Shown here: positions 6,463 to 7,402 of the stretch, one piece after another | Layout: each line of letters starts with the position of its first letter | Position numbering within the stretch: position 1 is the first letter of the stretch | Assembly: GCA_000438015.1 (NCBI GenBank) | Contig: FR901608.1 | Span: 36,100-43,501 of the forward strand | DNA: 7,402 bases | Reading direction: 5' to 3' | DNA from: Coraliomargarita sp. CAG:312 | GTDB taxonomy: Bacteria; Verrucomicrobiota; Verrucomicrobiia; Opitutales; Intestinicryptomonadaceae | The notes under the pieces: model-generated | Seen by the model: only the letters and a program-made list of their open reading frames with translations | Databases searched by the model: none | What the model was told of the DNA's origin: nothing | Position numbers and translations under genes: made by a program

Positions 6463-6519
6463 GCTTGCCTTTTATCCGCGCTTTGGGGACGGTTGGAATG
6501 CGATAAAAGGATTGCTTGC
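6461..6519. repeat. Small palindrome bounded by 8-bp direct repeats
   Basis: TTGCTTGC occurs at 6461-6468 and again at 6512-6519. Between them CCTTTTATCCGC 6468-6479 pairs with GCGATAAAAGG 6500-6510 (11 bp, one bulged C, 20-base loop). The direct-repeat / inverted-repeat / direct-repeat layout looks like a tiny palindromic insertion with a target duplication, or a structured RNA. Neither is shown, and no second copy is in the window. Confidence 0.4.
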
Positions 6520-6615
6520 AGGTTTTTTTAGCGGAAAAGTTTTGTTTGGCTAGAGTCTATTCTGTCTCGAATAAACGCGCGCGAAAATGCTTTGCGATGT
6601 GGATTATGGAAGAAG

Positions 6616-6666
6616 TTTATTTTTGCAATATTAAGTTATTATGCAATGGACGATTGCAAAATAAAA
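6616..6666. repeat. AT-rich inverted repeat at a possible convergent gene end
   Basis: The left arm 6616-6629 (ending TTTTTGCAAT) pairs with the right arm 6653-6665 (starting ATTGCAAAAT) over 13 bp with one bulged T at 6620. The loop is 23 bases and contains a further GCAAT. It lies where the plus-strand gene and the uncertain minus-strand frame would converge. No T-run follows on either strand, so it is not a standard intrinsic terminator. Confidence 0.45.
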
Positions 6667-7139
6667 TCCAGATAGTTCAACTTTAACGCAGCTATTTTGG
6701 CATTATGCGAAAAAAATTTTTTGACAGGGCCTTCGTATAGCAAAATGTTTCCTTGTTGCTTTACGGAATAGAGGATTCCCATATAAAGACCGCTTAAAAA
6801 CATGGCGGGATTTGAAAAGTTTGGCGTTTTCTTATAGGATTTTCTTATTTCAAATTGCGCGTTTACAATCAAACGGCATGCTAAATATTGCGCTGTTTTA
6901 AGACTGATAAAATATTTTTCCAGAGGTCTTATATTGAAAGTTTGGCGGGCGCAAAAATCTTGGAGAAAGAACGCCTTAATTTGGGCTCTAGAAGGGCTCG
7001 GAGAAGGCTTCAATGGAAAGAAAAATTGCATGCTTAGGATACGGAACTGCGGACAGGCAAAATCTGGAAACAAGCTTAGCAGCAAGTATTTCTTTTCATT
7101 GCATTGCGCTTGCGCGGGGCTAATATTGCTTGCAAACAA
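6639..7139 (-). CDS. Hypothetical protein, uncertain reading frame
   Basis: I do not recognise this 166-codon frame. It starts at a TTG (7139) just inside an upstream stop at 7143-7145; the first ATG is codon 37 (7031), giving 130 residues. Neither start has a visible ribosome-binding site. The product would be basic and rich in Phe, Leu, Lys and Ala, with no signal peptide, clear membrane helix or motif; the last hundred residues (from about FNIRPLEKYF onward) look most protein-like. In its favour, it is long for a non-coding gap and is not the shadow of another gene. Against it are the poor start signals, lack of recognisable family and no marked third-position pattern. Its stop lies inside the loop of the inverted repeat 6616-6666. 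It could be a real lineage-specific gene, a decayed remnant, or chance. Confidence 0.35.
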   Translation of the reverse strand: MFASNISPAQAQCNEKKYLLLSLFPDFACPQFRILSMQFFFPLKPSPSPSRAQIKAFFLQDFCARQTFNIRPLEKYFISLKTAQYLACRLIVNAQFEIRKSYKKTPNFSNPAMFLSGLYMGILYSVKQQGNILLYEGPVKKFFSHNAKIAALKLNYLDFILQSSIA

Positions 7140-7140
7140 A

Positions 7141-7166
7141 ACTTAAAGTATTAATTTATAATATAT
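7141..7166. promoter_or_regulatory. AT-rich divergent start region with a TATAAT
   Basis: This stretch is almost all A/T and contains a perfect TATAAT on the plus strand at 7157-7162, with TATTAT-like sequence on the minus strand. It separates the minus-strand frame from the plus-strand gene at 7165. No -35 match lies at proper spacing (TTGCAA 7130-7135 is 21 bases away). A -10 at 7157-7162 would start RNA at or just after the ATG, so it cannot simply serve that start codon. Confidence 0.25.
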
Positions 7167-7402
7167 GGGTTTAATACTGTTTTTCGTTGTTTGCGCGTTA
7201 GTCTTTTTATTTTATAAAGTGGATAAACTTTCGCGCGAGATCTATTCTTTGGAATTAGATATCGCCCGACTTTTGCGCGAGCGCACTTTAGATGAAACAT
7301 TTCGAGAATCTGAGGGCAGCGAAGGATCTTTGAAAACGGGGAATGTTGCGTCGGCAAATCCCGCCGGTTCCAAAAGCGAAACTTTGCGTCCGACAAACGG
7401 CG
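7165..7402 (+). CDS. N-terminal part of a membrane-anchored coiled-coil protein, cut by the right edge
   Basis: From ATG 7165 the frame stays open to the end of the window (79 codons plus one base), so the product is truncated. Residues 3-17 (LILFFVVCALVFLFY) form one membrane helix. It is followed by a regular 3-4 heptad of hydrophobics (V19, L22, I26, L29, I33, L36) typical of a short coiled coil, then a Ser/Gly/Glu/Pro-rich linker up to the edge. A stop at 7159-7161 sits just upstream in frame, so ATG 7165 is the only good start; no Shine-Dalgarno motif is seen. The plan of helix, coiled coil and low-complexity linker occurs at the N-terminus of large DUF2339-type membrane proteins, and also in other envelope proteins. 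The visible part cannot decide, so no function is assigned. Confidence 0.65.
   Translation, partial: MGLILFFVVCALVFLFYKVDKLSREIYSLELDIARLLRERTLDETFRESEGSEGSLKTGNVASANPAGSKSETLRPTNG

Larger units (their letters stand above)
6407..6638. other. Non-coding gap with several inverted repeats
   Basis: There is no supported coding frame in these 232 bases on either strand; the best plus-strand frame seen is a 15-codon ATG frame near 6586. The stretch contains a terminator-like hairpin (6441-6462), a palindrome flanked by direct repeats (6461-6519), a T7 run at 6523-6529, and the left arm of an AT-rich inverted repeat (6616-6629). No tRNA, 4.5S, tmRNA or RNase P signature was recognised. Confidence 0.6.

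Noticed and set aside
6934..7146. 70-codon plus-strand frame in the right-hand gap
   Set aside because: No ribosome-binding site, no family resemblance, and it overlaps the longer minus-strand frame, which is itself uncertain.

Overview
The window reads as an ordinary chromosomal segment of a Gram-negative-type bacterium with moderate GC content. The style of the phosphohexomutase (a long form with an extra segment before its GGEESYG motif) and the exported transglutaminase-like protein recall Verrucomicrobiota, perhaps Opitutae. That is recollection of family style, not a search, so the phylum is a modest-confidence inference. No phage, transposase, CRISPR, rRNA or tRNA signal was seen.

Layout. 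Positions 1-255 are the last two membrane helices or so of a major facilitator transporter, cut by the left edge. Positions 343-2625 hold a compact same-strand cluster: a low-molecular-weight protein phosphatase, ribose-5-phosphate isomerase B (overlapping the phosphatase by 20 bases), and serine hydroxymethyltransferase glyA after an 86-base gap. A strong intrinsic terminator (2654-2688) follows. A phosphoglucomutase/phosphomannomutase-family enzyme (2722-4665) comes next, then a second, perfect 10-bp terminator hairpin whose T-run touches the start codon of the next gene. That gene (4721-6406) encodes an exported protein with a transglutaminase-like Cys-His-Asp core and a helical C-terminal half.

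Positions 6407 to about 7164 are poor in clear genes. They contain a short terminator-like hairpin, a small palindrome bounded by 8-bp direct repeats, an AT-rich inverted repeat, and one unrecognised 166-codon minus-strand frame of uncertain reality. At the right edge (7165-7402) a truncated gene begins with a membrane helix followed by a regular coiled coil.

How the genes fit together. rpiB (pentose phosphate pathway), glyA (serine/glycine and one-carbon units) and the hexose-phosphate mutase (glycogen or cell-envelope sugar precursors) are central-metabolism enzymes. The order phosphatase - rpiB - glyA recalls the ywlE-ywlF-ywlG-glyA region of Bacillus subtilis. I found no clear previously undescribed system. 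The most interesting points are the terminator that also buries the likely ribosome-binding site of the following gene, the phosphatase's mixed Tyr/Arg-phosphatase signature, the uncharacterised exported transglutaminase-like protein, and the repeat structure at 6461-6519.
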